A DNA stretch of 64,000 nt, taken from assembly GCA_032622095.1 (NCBI GenBank), contig CP136066.1, positions 203,568,978-203,632,977 on the forward strand, given 5' to 3'. Shown piece after piece: positions 44,567 to 55,209 of this stretch (its first letter is position 1; each line of letters begins with the position of its first letter). This DNA comes from Siphonodentalium dalli. Lineage: Eukaryota > Mollusca > Scaphopoda > Gadilida > Siphonodentaliidae. Under the pieces are notes generated by a model. That model searched no databases. It was not told where the DNA came from and was given only the letters and a program-made list of their open reading frames with translations. Both the position numbers and the translations under genes were made by a program.

Positions 44567-45381
44567 GAAAGTGTCAATGACACTGTAGCTCATCTTGGAG
44601 AGAGAATACTGTCATACCTTAGTAGTCAAAGAGTGATAAGGAATGCAGAAAGTTTAATTGTTAAATACGAATTCAACCTGATGAGCCATATGAAGTTTGG
44701 GGTCAATTGCATAAAAATGTTGGGTGTAGGGCATGCCAAAGTATTTAATGATGCCAAGAGTAAACTCCAAAATGGCTGCCAGCAACAATATTTTTGATCG
44801 AATATCATTCAAATTTGATAGATTCCATCTAGATATGATCCTGAACATGTCTATAAATTATGATAACATTTCTCTAATAAATGTTGGCTGCAGGGTGTTC
44901 CAATGGATTCAAATGTGAAATCCAAGATGGCCGCTGGTGCCCATATTTTTTTAATTTGAACAAAATTGATGGCGCCCATCTAGAGGTCACCCCGAAGATC
45001 CATCTGAAGTTTAGTGATGATTGTGTGAGGGATTTAGCCTGGAGGGTGTGCCAAATTATTTAGACATGCAAAGAGTGAAATCCAAGATGACCACTGACGG
45101 CCATGTTTTTTAATGAACATCGGAAAAAAAAATTTGGCACTCATCTAGATCTAGAGGTCAAATTTGTTCAAATTCGATAGCTCCTATCAAGACCTTATCC
45201 AAAACATGCCTGTACATTTTCAAAACATTTTGCCAATAATTGTGGGCAGCATGGTGTGTTGATGGATTAAAATGTGAACATGGCCTGTAGGATGTGCTAA
45301 TGGAAATTGTTGACGGATCACTGACGACAGATGCCAAGCCTGGTGGCAATAGTATAAATGTCACTTTGTCAAGTTGAGCTA
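44567..45381 (+). mobile_element. Pearl-like element (TAGCTCA termini), segment A copy 1
   Basis: Starts with the hairpin AGTGTCAATGACACTGTAGC followed by TCATCTTGG. Several diverged core units of about 150 bp follow (AAATCCAAGATGGCCGCTGG, GAAGATCCATCTGAAGTTTA). It ends GACAGATGCCAAGCCTGGTG then TTTGTCAAGTTGAGCTA. The termini TAGCTCA.CTTG and CAAGTTGAGCTA are inverted. No coding sequence. The recurring frames MPKYLMM... and MLAAGCS... in all three copies are shared only because the DNA is duplicated. Confidence 0.65.
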
Positions 45382-45920
45382 TTAAGGAAGGACTTGCAGA
45401 CTTGGATGTAGCAAAACGTTTTCTATGTTGAGTTTTCTAGACTTTACCTAATATTGCTTGGTATTATATTCCAATCTCCAAATTTTGAAGATCACTCCCT
45501 TTTAATTGAAGTCCGTTCACAAAGGTAGAAGGCCACTACGTTTTAGAACATGAGGTGTTATATTTACCACCAGGTGATTTGACGTAAAAAAAATGACAGT
45601 GAAAGTATTGGAAAATTGTTTTATTCCCTGTTATTCCATCACAAAATCATCAAAGGGTGAAAGAAAATGGGGATGAAACTGATCTTATGGCTCTGTCATG
45701 AATCAGCCTTCCCTCATCGGGAAGAATGAATAACTATTGGGAAGATCGAAGGAGTCAAAGTTCACTTACGTGCATATAATAGTGTAGCGTTATCACAAGA
45801 ATTGTCAGTTGTTCGCTCAGCCTCAGTGGTCACCACAGTTGACCGTCCGATATATACAGGGGCATATCTAATCCCGGACACCTCTCTTTGTGTGGGATGT
45901 TATTCTGCACTCAATGGCAA
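45382..45920. other. No recognised feature; present in A and C only
   Basis: Matches about 61,600-62,152. Not a gene by any frame. Confidence 0.5.
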
Positions 45921-46104
45921 TTAAACCTTTCAGTGCCAAGTACGATTTTTGTATCAACCCATATTTCCTTGATCATTTTTCAAATTTATTGATTATAATA
46001 ATGAGATACATTGATGGAAATAAATCAATAAATCAATAAATTTGAAAAATGATCACGGAAATATGGGTCGATACAAAAATCGGACTTGGCACTGAAAGGG
46101 TTAA
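45921..46104. mobile_element. CAGTGCCA-family TTAA MITE, short palindromic form
   Basis: TTAA at both ends. Arms AACCTTTCAGTGCCAAGTAC and complement, and TTTCAAATTTATTGATT and complement, meet at an ATACATTGATGG loop. It lacks the hairpin module, so it is an 'empty shell' of the family. Its C counterpart at 62,153-62,329 is a few bases shorter because one AATCAATA repeat is missing. Confidence 0.88.
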
Positions 46105-46420
46105 ACCACCTCTGTTATCGCTGGATGGCTTATGATGGTGCAATGTGTTATGCACCTCACTGACTAAAGCACTCTTCACACATGCTACACTATGGCCAGG
46201 AACCTAAGTCACCGATCAAGTCACTAACCCACAGCGCTTTTGATTTCAAATTTAAAACATATCTAAATGTTTGTTTGATGTGATACACCAGTGCATGAGC
46301 TGAGGAAATTCACAATGTACATTCAATGAAAGTGTCAATGACACTGTAGCTCAACTTGGAAAGGGAATAATTTCATGTGTTACAGTCAATGGAGCGATTA
46401 GGAATGCGGTAAGTTGAAAG

Positions 46421-47907
46421 CAGGGTTCATACAGGTTCCCAAAAACTAAATTTAAGCACTTTTAAGCACCTTTTTAATGACCTTTAAACGACTTTTTTTC
46501 TTATGCGCCGCAGGCGCCCGTATAGAGACTACTGCCCACATAAATAATAAGGATAAGTTCCCACCCCCACCCCATCCCGCCACCCATAGTATCTTATGCG
46601 CCGCAGGTGCCCGTATAGAGGCTACTGCCCACATAAATAATAAGGATAAGCTGAAATATTTGAAATTCTGACTAAGTCTGATACAAGTACACATGAGCGG
46701 AAACTGAAATAGAAATATTCTAAGTCCGACTACGGAGTAATTGCAATTTATTTAAACATCACCAAATAGCATGTCCAGAGTCGGCAATAAATATTGACGA
46801 TATATGCTGAAAATAGTCGAAACTAGTCACCTAATTTCAATAATAAATGCAGACGACACAAAAAATTTTCAAAGTCCAACAAATATATACATATTATTTA
46901 TGTGGGCAGTAGCATTAGTCTCCAGCGCCTGCGGCGCATAAGATACTATGGGAGGTGGGTTCAGTCTGCTTCCTCAGTGGACAAATCTAGGGGCGACTGC
47001 GGCGCATAAGATACTATGGGTGGCGGGATGGGGTGGTGGGCGGGCCACCTTATACATATTATTTATGTGGGCAGTAGCATTAGTCTCCAGCGCCTGCGGC
47101 GCATAAGATACTATGGGTGGCGGGATGGGGTGGTGGGCGGGCCACCTTATACATATTATTTATGTGGGCAGTAGCATTAGTCTCCAGCGCCTGCGGCGCA
47201 TAAGATACTATGGGTGGCGGGATGGGGTGGTGGGCGGGCCACCTTATACATATTATTATTATTTAAGCGCATTGTTCATAAACACCGAAATGTCATTCGA
47301 CTTTTGACTCCGGTCGATGTGTCTACAAAATGTGGCTTTTCAGGGCCACCTCGCCCATACCGGCTATTGTGAATGTTTTCGCGCATATTACGCATTTTGC
47401 CGAATGAATGTCTTGATCGGGCGACAACCACTGCTTATACTTTGTTTGTTTACACCATTCGACATTGAACTTGCACTTTCCCGGCATATTTATTTGTTCA
47501 GCCAGTTAAATTTTCTATTAACTTATATGATTGGCTGGTGTAAATTTTCCCTCCAATCAGAGCAAAGCTTACATATGCTTTGCGGAGAGCACACAATTTC
47601 GTACTATTTAAAAATCGTACATCTCGGAAACGATGCTATTTTTAGCGATTACGCGATGTCTCCCTCACTTCCGCCGCAATGTTCCGTTCGATTTTTACGA
47701 TCATATCGGCGATGTTAACAGTTTTCTAGGTATAAGACCGCCCATGCCTTGTTGTTTATTCCCCAGGCCCGGTCTTATACCAGAATTTAAGCACTTTTAA
47801 TGACCTGAGTGGTATTAGGGTGAGAATTTAAGCAGTTTTAAGGGCCTTGAAAATAGAAAATCAAATTCAAGCACTTTTAATGACTTTAAGCACCTGTGCG
47901 AACCCTG
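46421..47907. mobile_element. hAT-like non-autonomous element, 1.49 kb, in segment A
   Basis: Left end CAGGGTTCATACAGGTTCCC. Right end, reverse-complemented, CAGGGTTCGCACAGGTGCTT. Subterminal AAGCACTTTTAA motifs repeat near both ends, as expected for hAT transposase-binding regions. Flanks share TGAAAG but not a clean 8-bp duplication. The interior has GCGCC-TGCGGCGCATAAGAT blocks in both orientations. The open frame at 47,317-47,718 is shifted relative to its copy at 63.3-63.85 kb by a 5-bp indel and has no transposase motifs. No catalytic domain. Confidence 0.7.
46880..47260. repeat. 96-bp tandem unit inside the hAT-like element
   Basis: TTATTTATGTGGGCAGTAGC, TCTCCAGCGCCTGCGGCGCA and GGTGGCGGGATGGGGTGGTG recur with a 96-bp period (starts near 47,069 and 47,165, with a diverged earlier unit). 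Segment C (about 63,110-63,390) has one unit fewer. Inverted partial copies lie at 46,495-46,660. Confidence 0.85.
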
Positions 47908-49151
47908 TGAAAGGTCTAAGTAATACTAGATTATCAACATGAAGAGATATATAAAGTAAAATCCAAGATGGTTGCTGATGGCTATGTTTTCCAATGAAAT
48001 TCAAAAACATTTGATAGCTTAAATCTAGTATCAAGATTAATATGAAGTTTGGTGATGATCGGATGAGGGAAGTGGATTGTAGGGTGTGCCAAAGGATTTA
48101 GTCAAGAGTAAAATCCAAGATGGCTGCTGGCGGCCATGTTTTATGGCCGAATGACTCCAAAATGACTCGTGTCCATCTGTATGTCAATATTAACATAAAT
48201 GACAAATTTCATGATGATCAGACAAACAGTACGGCCTGTAGCCCATGCTAATGGATTGAAATCCAAGATGGCCACTGCCGAATGAGCCCAAAATGACTCA
48301 TTCCCATTTACATGTCAATGTTAACATCCATGACAAATTTAATGATGATCCGATTAAAGGTACGACCTGTAGCCCATGCCAAAGGATTTAGTCATGCAAA
48401 GAGTAAAATCCAAGATGGCTGCTGGCGGCCATGTTCTTCGGCCAAATGACCCCAAAATTACTCTTTCCCATCTCCATGTCAATATTAATTTCCATGACAA
48501 ATTTCATGATGATCAGACGAACACTCCGGCCTGTAGACTGTGCTAATGGATTGAATTTTGAACTCCAAGATTTTTTGCCGAATGACCCCAAAATGACTCG
48601 TTCCCTTCTATATGTCAATGTCAACAGCCATGACACATTTCATAATGATCCGACCAAAGGTACGACCTGTAACCTGTGCCAAAAGATTTAGTCATGCAAA
48701 GAGTAAAATCCAAGATGGCTGCTGGCGGCCATGTTTTTCGACCGAACGACACCAAAATTACTCGTTCCCATCTGCATGTCAATATTAACTTCCACGACAA
48801 ATTTCATGATGATCAGACGAACACTCCGGTCTGTAGCTAAAGGATTGAATTTTTAAATCCAAGATGGCCACTGGCGGCCATGTTTTTTTGCCGATTGACC
48901 CCAAAATGACTCGTTCCCATCTACATGTCAATGTCAACGCCCATGACATATTTCATAATGATCCGACTAAAGGTACGACCTGTAGCCCGTGCTAAAGGAA
49001 ATTGTTGACGAATCACACACACACACACGACGGATACCAAGCCATGGCAATAGCTCAAACTTTACAAAGTTGAGCTAAAAATTGGTAATAGTTAAAAACT
49101 CATTTTTATAACTGACATTTACAAGGAAAATATGTATCAATTGTGTCCTGA

Positions 49152-49329
49152 CAAGCCTTGAAATAGTGTGTCTGTCATTTGCAGAATGACGTCCCCAGAG
49201 GGTGAATTTAGTGATGCTACCCCGCATAGTGGGCTAGCATCACCAAATTCACCCTCTGGGGACCTCATTCTGCTTACAACTCAGCAGAATGATGTTCTGC
49301 AAATGACAGGCAAACTATTTCAAGGCCTG
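49152..49329. mobile_element. CAAGCC foldback MITE, TSD TGTCCTGA
   Basis: 178 bp. Ends CAAGCCTTGAAATAGTGTG and AACTATTTCAAGGCCTG. Flanked by TGTCCTGA (49,144-49,151 and 49,330-49,337). One complete hairpin and a short remnant of the second (CAGAATGATGTTCTGC). Confidence 0.9.
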
Positions 49330-49337
49330 TGTCCTGA

Positions 49338-49729
49338 TTTTGAACATAAAACACACCTCGACCATTTAATGGAAAATTGTAAAATCCACATATCTTACTC
49401 GTATTTAAATTTGCGCAGTACTATTTTTCGCTCAGTTTTGAATTCGTGCACTTTGAATTCGCTGACTGTGCAGCACGAATTCAAAACTGACAAAATATTT
49501 TCGTAAAAGACTTGTTATCTGGTGATAGTTTCACTTCTTAATCGTCCGTGAAGGTACTTGTGCATATTAAAGACCACCACGAGGAAAATTAACATCGAGT
49601 AAATTGTAACTGCATCACCAATTTATCGAGAATATGGGTGGTTATGTGCTCAAAATAATCCTTCTGACACTCACGTAGTTATGGACATCAATGAAATGAA
49701 CATTAAAGTACATGTAAAGTACACGGCTA
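49338..49729. other. No recognised feature
   Basis: A small inverted repeat (GTGCACTTTGAATTCG near CAGCACGAATTCAAAACTGA) at about 49,430-49,490. Otherwise unassigned. Confidence 0.45.
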
Positions 49730-49882
49730 TATATGACCAGGGTTGGCGCTGGACCCAAATTTTCTCTTGCCAAAATTTTTGCCAAATGAATTTTTTTTTT
49801 GCCAAATGAAATTTTTTTTTGCCAAATTAAATCGAAGGTCAAATTGGGGAAAAATAAGGAAAATTAGCGTTTTTATCTTTAT

Positions 49883-50199
49883 TCATATAAAACGTAAATA
49901 GATACAGGTAAAATGACAACAAATCAATATTAAATGGAATTCGGCGACACTTTGGTGATGGGTGTACGTGGTATGTTTGTCGACTTTTAGTGCTGCCAAG
50001 TCGCTGTTACCCTGGTCGATGCACAGTTCGTTGAGGTCACCTAATAGGCTGTTGGGTAGCTGATGCTTTGCTATGAAGTAAGCATTTTTCATAGCAGCGA
50101 CAACGGATTTCTCGGCTTTGACGACGGCAGTTTTGTGGACTTCTTTCATGTTTTTTGATTCGTTGATCATTTGTACGGCAATGTTGTGAGAATTTATGC
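49883..50199 (-). CDS. hAT-encoded zinc-finger protein, exon 2 (C-terminal part)
   Basis: Begins at 50,199 after the acceptor. The codon split across the junction yields G150, then INSH supplies a further histidine (H154), so the finger reads C-x2-C ... H ... H across the intron. The following residues (about 160-235, with SKNMKEVHKTAVVKAEKSVV, then NAYFIAKHQLPNS, TTYTHHQSVAEF) match the helical segment after the finger in ZNF862/KIAA1586-type proteins (start of the DUF4371-like region). The frame stops at 49,883 after a hydrophobic, probably non-homologous tail, giving about 254 residues against many hundreds in full transposases. Either the last exons were deleted or the tail is read-through into former intron. 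Likely role if made: DNA binding without catalysis. Confidence 0.7.
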
Positions 50200-50824
50200 C
50201 TGAAAATTAAATATATCCACATATACACACAATCATTAAAATAATTTTGATGAGCTAGAAGTATTTTTATATATATTTTTTTTTTTTTAAACATTATAAA
50301 ATAATTTCCACGAGCAGTCCTGCTTTCTATGATATACTTTTGCCACGTTCTCTGGTGTTAATTCGTTTACAATCTTTGTGGCTCAATTGCCGTTAATTAA
50401 TCTTGGATTATTTCATTTCAACATGAGACAATATATATATCAGAGCAGCTAATATTTATATTAAATCATTTTTGAACCATTACATTTAAAATAGTATCAG
50501 ATAATGAGTTTTTCCATTCGAATATTAATCCACCTCGAATTTATAGAGTTATTGTTCTTGTTGCAGAACGTACATAATACGTTTCGTCGATTACCGCGAA
50601 ATTCATAATTTTTTTCTTCTTCATAAAACGACAAATAGCCATAAAATATATGCGGCATATGCCTGATTCACATTTGGCTGATTAACCTATTGTCTTACAC
50701 TTGGTGCTCATAAACCTTGACCGTCATAAATACAATGTCATCATAAATACGCATTGTGCAGTAGCCCCGTGAGTGACCAGACAAACAATGGGTGGGATTA
50801 GAGGATTAAATGTAAAATAATTAC
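50200..50824 (-). other. Predicted intron of the hAT gene
   Basis: 625 bp from GTAATT at the donor to TATTTAATTTTCAG at the acceptor (50,202-50,200), with an AT- and T-rich 3' part on the coding strand. Splicing joins a one-base overhang G to GC, keeping the frame and completing the zinc-finger histidines. The join is inferred from sequence only. Confidence 0.7.
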
Positions 50825-51272
50825 CTTTTGCTGTTTCGTGCAGAGTGACGTAATCTTTCTTCAGATTAAAACAGCCTGCTACGAACAAATTGCTTATACC
50901 TGCGTCGGTGCACACTTTACAAAACATACCTTTCTTCACATTGTCATAAATCAACCACGGTCGGTTTAATTTCCACGCGTCTTTGAAGGTCCGTTTTGTC
51001 AGTAATGTCGGTCTGTTAGTCAATTTCGAAGGCGTCGTCGGAGTCTGGTTACTAATGTCTGTCCGTCTATGTAAATCAATCACACGTTCGTCTGTTACAT
51101 CGTCAACAACAGTTACATCTGCAGGTCGTACGTCGTCTTTTTGTATGTCAGTCAATACACAGTCAGACGTAGGTAACGTAGGCAAAACTGTTTTGCGTCC
51201 AAAGAAGTCCGTCAGTTTTTTACCTTTCGTCACGGTATCGTCGCACTCGGAACGTTTTCGTTTGAGACTCAT
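50825..51272 (-). CDS. hAT-encoded zinc-finger protein, exon 1
   Basis: The chosen start at 51,272 gives an N-terminal basic MSLKRKR stretch (nuclear-signal-like). Next is KKLTDFFGRK (residues 18-27), whose L-x-x-F-F resembles a PCNA-interaction box with the leading Gln replaced by Gly, then a low-complexity linker. From about residue 95 comes FKDAW...RPWLIYD...MFCKVC. This is the TTF-type zinc-finger entry motif of ZNF862/KIAA1586-like, hAT-derived proteins, with putative ligands C118, C121, C134 and H145. Exon 1 is 448 nt and ends AAAG|GTAATT (donor at 50,824-50,823), leaving phase 1. An upstream in-frame Met at 51,359 is possible but less likely. The intact frame and splice signal imply a young copy. 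Host-gene capture cannot be excluded, but the TIR/TSD frame favours a transposon gene. Confidence 0.75.
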
Positions 51273-51670
51273 TTTAGAAATGATTTGACGTTTGGTATCG
51301 CAGTCACTATTTAAGCAATCTAAAATAAACACAGTTTCTGTAACAACACCACCTGACACGCGAGCATTAATGAACTCCCATCAGTGAGTTTGATTATGTA
51401 TGAAATAAGGTGTTACCGTCTTGTGAAAACTAAAGACGATTGCATCTCACTTTGTGATCGCTTGGTTAATAGTTGTCGACCGGGTTTCCCTTTGTAGTGT
51501 CCGCGATGCGGTTTCCCTTTGTACAGTCGGCGATATATTCCCACCTTCGATGTTTCCGGACTAGATATTTCACATCACAGAATTGAAAACCCATTTGCCA
51601 AAATTTTTGCCAACTGAGATTTTTTTTTGCCATTGGCAAATTTGGCAAGCGGCAGCGCGAACCCTGTATA

Positions 51671-52108
51671 TGACCCGCCATATCAAATCCAGTCGTACGT
51701 CGGGATTTTTTTTTACCCTGTGCCAATGCATTCTCTTATATATGCGAGTCGACCATAGGTCGCCTCGCATATATAAGAGAATGCATTGGTCTAAACAATT
51801 TTTTACAATTTTAATAATTTTTTCTTGTATTCTTTAACAATTTTATAATTTCACCCATACAGAGCCCCAGACAAATATGAGCAGATGACACTCTTCTATA
51901 TATGTGTGGGGCTCCCTGCAGGGTAATGGATGTTTTTTATTTTATGTCCTAAAAATTGTAAGAAACATTTATTTAAAAAAAATTGTTAGGCCAATGCATT
52001 CTCTTATATATGCGAGGCAACCTATGGTCGACTCGCATATATAAGAGAATGCATTGGCACAGGGGAAAAAAATCCCGACTTACGACTGGATTTGATATGG
52101 CGGGTCAC
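51671..52108. mobile_element. GTGACCCGCC palindromic MITE, second copy
   Basis: TGACCCGCCATATCAAATCC and complement (ending GGCGGGTCAC at 52,108), two complete AATGCATTCTCTTATATATG hairpin modules, and a centre in the opposite orientation to the 36.8-kb copy (CAGAGCCCCAGACAAATATG; GTGTGGGGCTCCCTGCAGGG). Its first bases are part of the hAT target duplication. The tandem-duplication breakpoint at 51,923 lies in its centre. Confidence 0.85.
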
Positions 52109-53682
52109 ATATTTCAAATAGCTGGGTTGACATATTTAACCCAGACTGCATGTCTATACTATACATATACATCAGTTACTGGTATTTAGGTCATATGGGC
52201 AATTTGTTTTGATTGTCACACAGCCAGCGTGATAATGTTGAATGCGTTGTAATTTCTTCGTATTTTGTTTTCATAAACCAATGTCAAACATTTATATACC
52301 AACAATATGCACACTAGAGAATAGACGTATCTCTGACTACGATAAAATGGAATCTGGTGGGTGATGACAGTGCCATTCGATTTGTGAGAGGGTTTATAAT
52401 ATATGATTGAATTATTTGACCAACATAGAAAACAGATATAGGCAATGGAGAAGGGGCCTCTGGAGGGCAGTCACGTCGGATTTTTTATTGCCTATGGGGT
52501 CTCCAGAGGGCAGTACATAGAATTTTTTATTGCCTATTTAGTTTTTATATTTCCTAATTCAAGATTCATGTTTTGACAAGTCTTGAAATAGTATGTTTGT
52601 CATTTGCAGAATGAGGCCCAGAGGCGGTGAATTTAGTGATGCTAGCCATGCACAGTGAGCTAGCATCACCAAATTCACCCTCTGGGTGGTCCTGTTCCCA
52701 TCACAAGAAGGGCAGCAGCATTTCCAGATTAGGACCTTTTTTCAATCAGTCATTTTAGGCACCAAAAGGACTGAAAATTGCCACTCCCAATGCAAAATAG
52801 TCAAGTTTATTCTCAACTTCTAATCCTAAAATTCCAAATTCACAGAAAGTCTCTTGATTTTTTTAACAAAAAAAGGGCTTCCCATTCATTTTATGATGAT
52901 CTTCAAGTCCTCTTGCTCAATTTGCATAAAATAGTATAACAATGAAAAATTATTGTTACTATGTTCACTATATATTTCCAGTTATATGCCCCTATGCCAG
53001 GGACTTCGAGGTTTAAAATTAGGAGAAGTCACTTCTCCCTGTTTGGTTATTAGGGAGAAGTGGACTATTATCAGGGAGAAGTAACAATTTGCACCCATAC
53101 ATCACCCTTCTAAGATCTAATAAGTATTATGCAACACAAGAGCCCAATTAAAAAACCATTACAGGGAGTAACAACACCATTATAATCAGTAAATATACTT
53201 CAAATATGCTGTTTGGATATAGGCATGCTGGTATATGAGAGAAGTGACGTCTCCCTGGTACAAAACTAGGAAGAAGTGGCACATTATAGGGTGAAGATGT
53301 CTCCCAGGTCGCCCTCTAGGCTGGTCCCTGCTATATGGAGCAAAATTTCCCAATTGAAAAACTTCTGGACCCTTTCCCAAAACGGGGTCAAAAAATTCCT
53401 GGTTGCAGGGTGGTATTTGATTGTGGGAGGGGGGGGGGGGGGGGGGGGGGGGGGGCTTCACCATTGCTCTGGATGACGTGTGTGATGTGGGTGGTATTTG
53501 ACTGGTTTTGTGTTTATCATAGTATCAGCTGCTGATATATATACAGTAATGCTCTAATTAATCGACCTCTTAACGAGAGCTTTCCGATGAATGGCAACAA
53601 GCCATATTTCCGACTAAATCCTGAAAAGTTACCCATAATTCTGCTGTGGTTAAGAGGTCGATTAATTAGAGCATTACTGTAT

Positions 53683-54732
53683 CCCTTTCATGACTAAAGC
53701 TTCCTGAGTTTTTGCGAAAAGCCTGTGCCAATTAATTCTCATATATATGCGAGTCGACCATAGGAGAATGCATTGGCCTAAAAATTTATATTATTTTTTA
53801 TAATTGTTAAAAAATGTTAAGAAAAAATGAAAAAAATGAATATTTTTTTTTAAAGAATGTAAAAACAATGATAAAAAATGATAAAAATTGTTAATGAAAG
53901 TGAGAAAAAATGATAAAAATGACAATGAATGTAAGAAAAATTAATAAAAAAAATGATAAAATTGCTAAAGAATATGAGAAAAAATTATAAAAATTGTTAT
54001 AGAATGTAAGAAAAAATGAAAAAAAAATGTTAAAGAATGTAAGAAAATGGATAAAAATTTGTTAGGCCAATACATTCTCTTGCATATATATGAGAATGCA
54101 TTGGCACAGGGTCTTTAACCCTTTCAGTGCCAAGTCCGATTTTTGTATCAACCCATATACCCTGTGCCAATGCATTCTCTTATATATGCGAGGCGACCTA
54201 TTGCATTGGCCTAACAATTTTTCATCATTTGTTATTATTTTTTACAATTTTAATAATTTTTTCTTATATTCTACTCTCTTTCAGTGCCCGACTTATTTTG
54301 TAGGTTTAGTGCCAGGGAATCTTACGTTTTTCATGGGCATCAAAATTATTACTATGAATACTTGGTGATAGTTTTGAGTTATAATATGCCCCTAAGGTTT
54401 TATGCTTAATTGTAATTCAATTGAGTATTTGTCACTAAAAACAAGCATTCTGATTGGCCGAGAGCGGCTAACTTTAGTTTTCGATTCACCGACATCGGCC
54501 GATTCAGCGTGCATCAAATCTGAATGTAGCACAGTAAAATTTCATCGGCGCAGAAGGAGTAGCGAATCCCAGAATGTACAATGAAACAGGGTACGTTTAT
54601 CTCCTAAGCATACCCAAACAAAATTCAACCCAAATTTGTTTTTTTACAGACAGTAAATTAGGGTCGATGAGATTGGCCCCTGGCACTGAAAGGGTTAATG
54701 TTGCGACAACGCAGCTCCCGCCATGAAAGGGA
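53683..54732. mobile_element. CATGAC-family TTAA MITE with nested CAGTGCCA MITE, copy B
   Basis: CCCTTTCATGACTAAAGC to GCTCCCGCCATGAAAGGG, with the nested element flanked by TTAA at about 54,115-54,698. Same nesting as in segment A, so nesting predates the duplication. Confidence 0.8.
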
Positions 54733-55209
54733 TATAGATCATTTCACAATGTCTGTCAGTTTTATTGGAAGAGGAAAGGTTCAACGACATATGGTCGTTT
54801 CTTGAACTCATTATCAGAACTGAAAGGAACTTCTTGTCATTTAGTACAGAAAGGTTTAATAGGAATAGCTATTGGTCAACAAAGCTCGCTCACAAAAGTA
54901 AGACAAGGCCATGCAGCCATTTGTGCGTAATTAATCTACAGAAAGCGCAACCCATCTGTTATCCACTCAAATTACCTTCATTTTTAAAAGGCATGAAATC
55001 TACAAATTAATGTGCCACTTTTTGATTAGTTCCATGAAAGATTGCGTGAGCTCGACGTGGTAAATTAGTTTCCATGACATTAGTGTCCCTTAAAGTACAG
55101 CAGGAGGTCACTACCCATGAGAGTCCTATCAGAACAATAATTATGGTTCACCCCAGGGGCAACCCCTTGGTTTTTTCTTATTAACAAAATTAGGGCGCTG
55201 AAAATTCAG

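Larger units (their letters stand above)
41080..47917 (+). repeat. Segment A: long duplicated block (counterpart of 52.2 kb to window end)
   Basis: From GTTGAATGCGT(C/T)(A/G)TAATTTC onward this segment is repeated in the same orientation starting near 52,240. First similarity runs through the 51.9-56.5 kb block, then through the 56.5-64.0 kb block, where it still continues at the window end. Copies keep the same order of MITEs and pearl-like elements. They differ by substitutions, a few short indels, one 96-bp unit and one MITE insertion. Individual elements are annotated separately. Confidence 0.92.
46328..49077 (+). mobile_element. Pearl-like element (TAGCTCA termini) split by a hAT-like element
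   Basis: Starts AGTGTCAATGACACTGTAGC then TCAACTTGGAAAGG. The hAT-like insert at 46,421-47,907 interrupts it. It resumes with about seven core units of about 150 bp (AAATCCAAGATGGCTGCTGG ... CATGTCAATATTAACTTCCA ... GATGATCAGACGAACACTCC). It ends with an ACACACACAC tract, GACGGATACCAAGCCATGGC, and TAGCTCAAACTTTACAAAGT-TGAGCTA, a terminal hairpin. Confidence 0.7.
49738..51666 (-). mobile_element. hAT transposon, 1,929 bp, exact 8-bp TSD TATATGAC
   Basis: Left end CAGGGTTGGCGCTG and reverse-complemented right end CAGGGTTCGCGCTG match at 13 of 14 positions and fit the hAT terminal pattern. Both sides are flanked by TATATGAC (49,730-49,737 and 51,667-51,674). Subterminal TTGCCAAA motifs recur at both ends (about four copies on the left; TTGCCAAATTTGCCAATGGC on the right), as expected for transposase-binding sites. 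Inside is a two-exon minus-strand gene for a zinc-finger N-terminus. Only about 145 bp separate its stop from the left end, so the RNase-H-like catalytic and dimerisation domains are absent. It inserted beside or within the GTGACCCGCC MITE that follows. Confidence 0.93.

Noticed and set aside
47317..47718. 133-codon open frame, with a 169-codon relative at 63,342-63,851
   Set aside because: The two copies differ by a 5-bp indel that changes the frame near the start, there are no recognisable motifs, and both lie inside a non-autonomous hAT-like element.
50983..51288. 101-codon plus-strand frame antisense to the hAT gene
   Set aside because: Shadow of the minus-strand exon, which has a recognisable zinc-finger motif and splice junction.
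53186..53535. Poly-Pro and poly-Gly frames
   Set aside because: Caused by a poly-G run of variable length in segments A, B and C.
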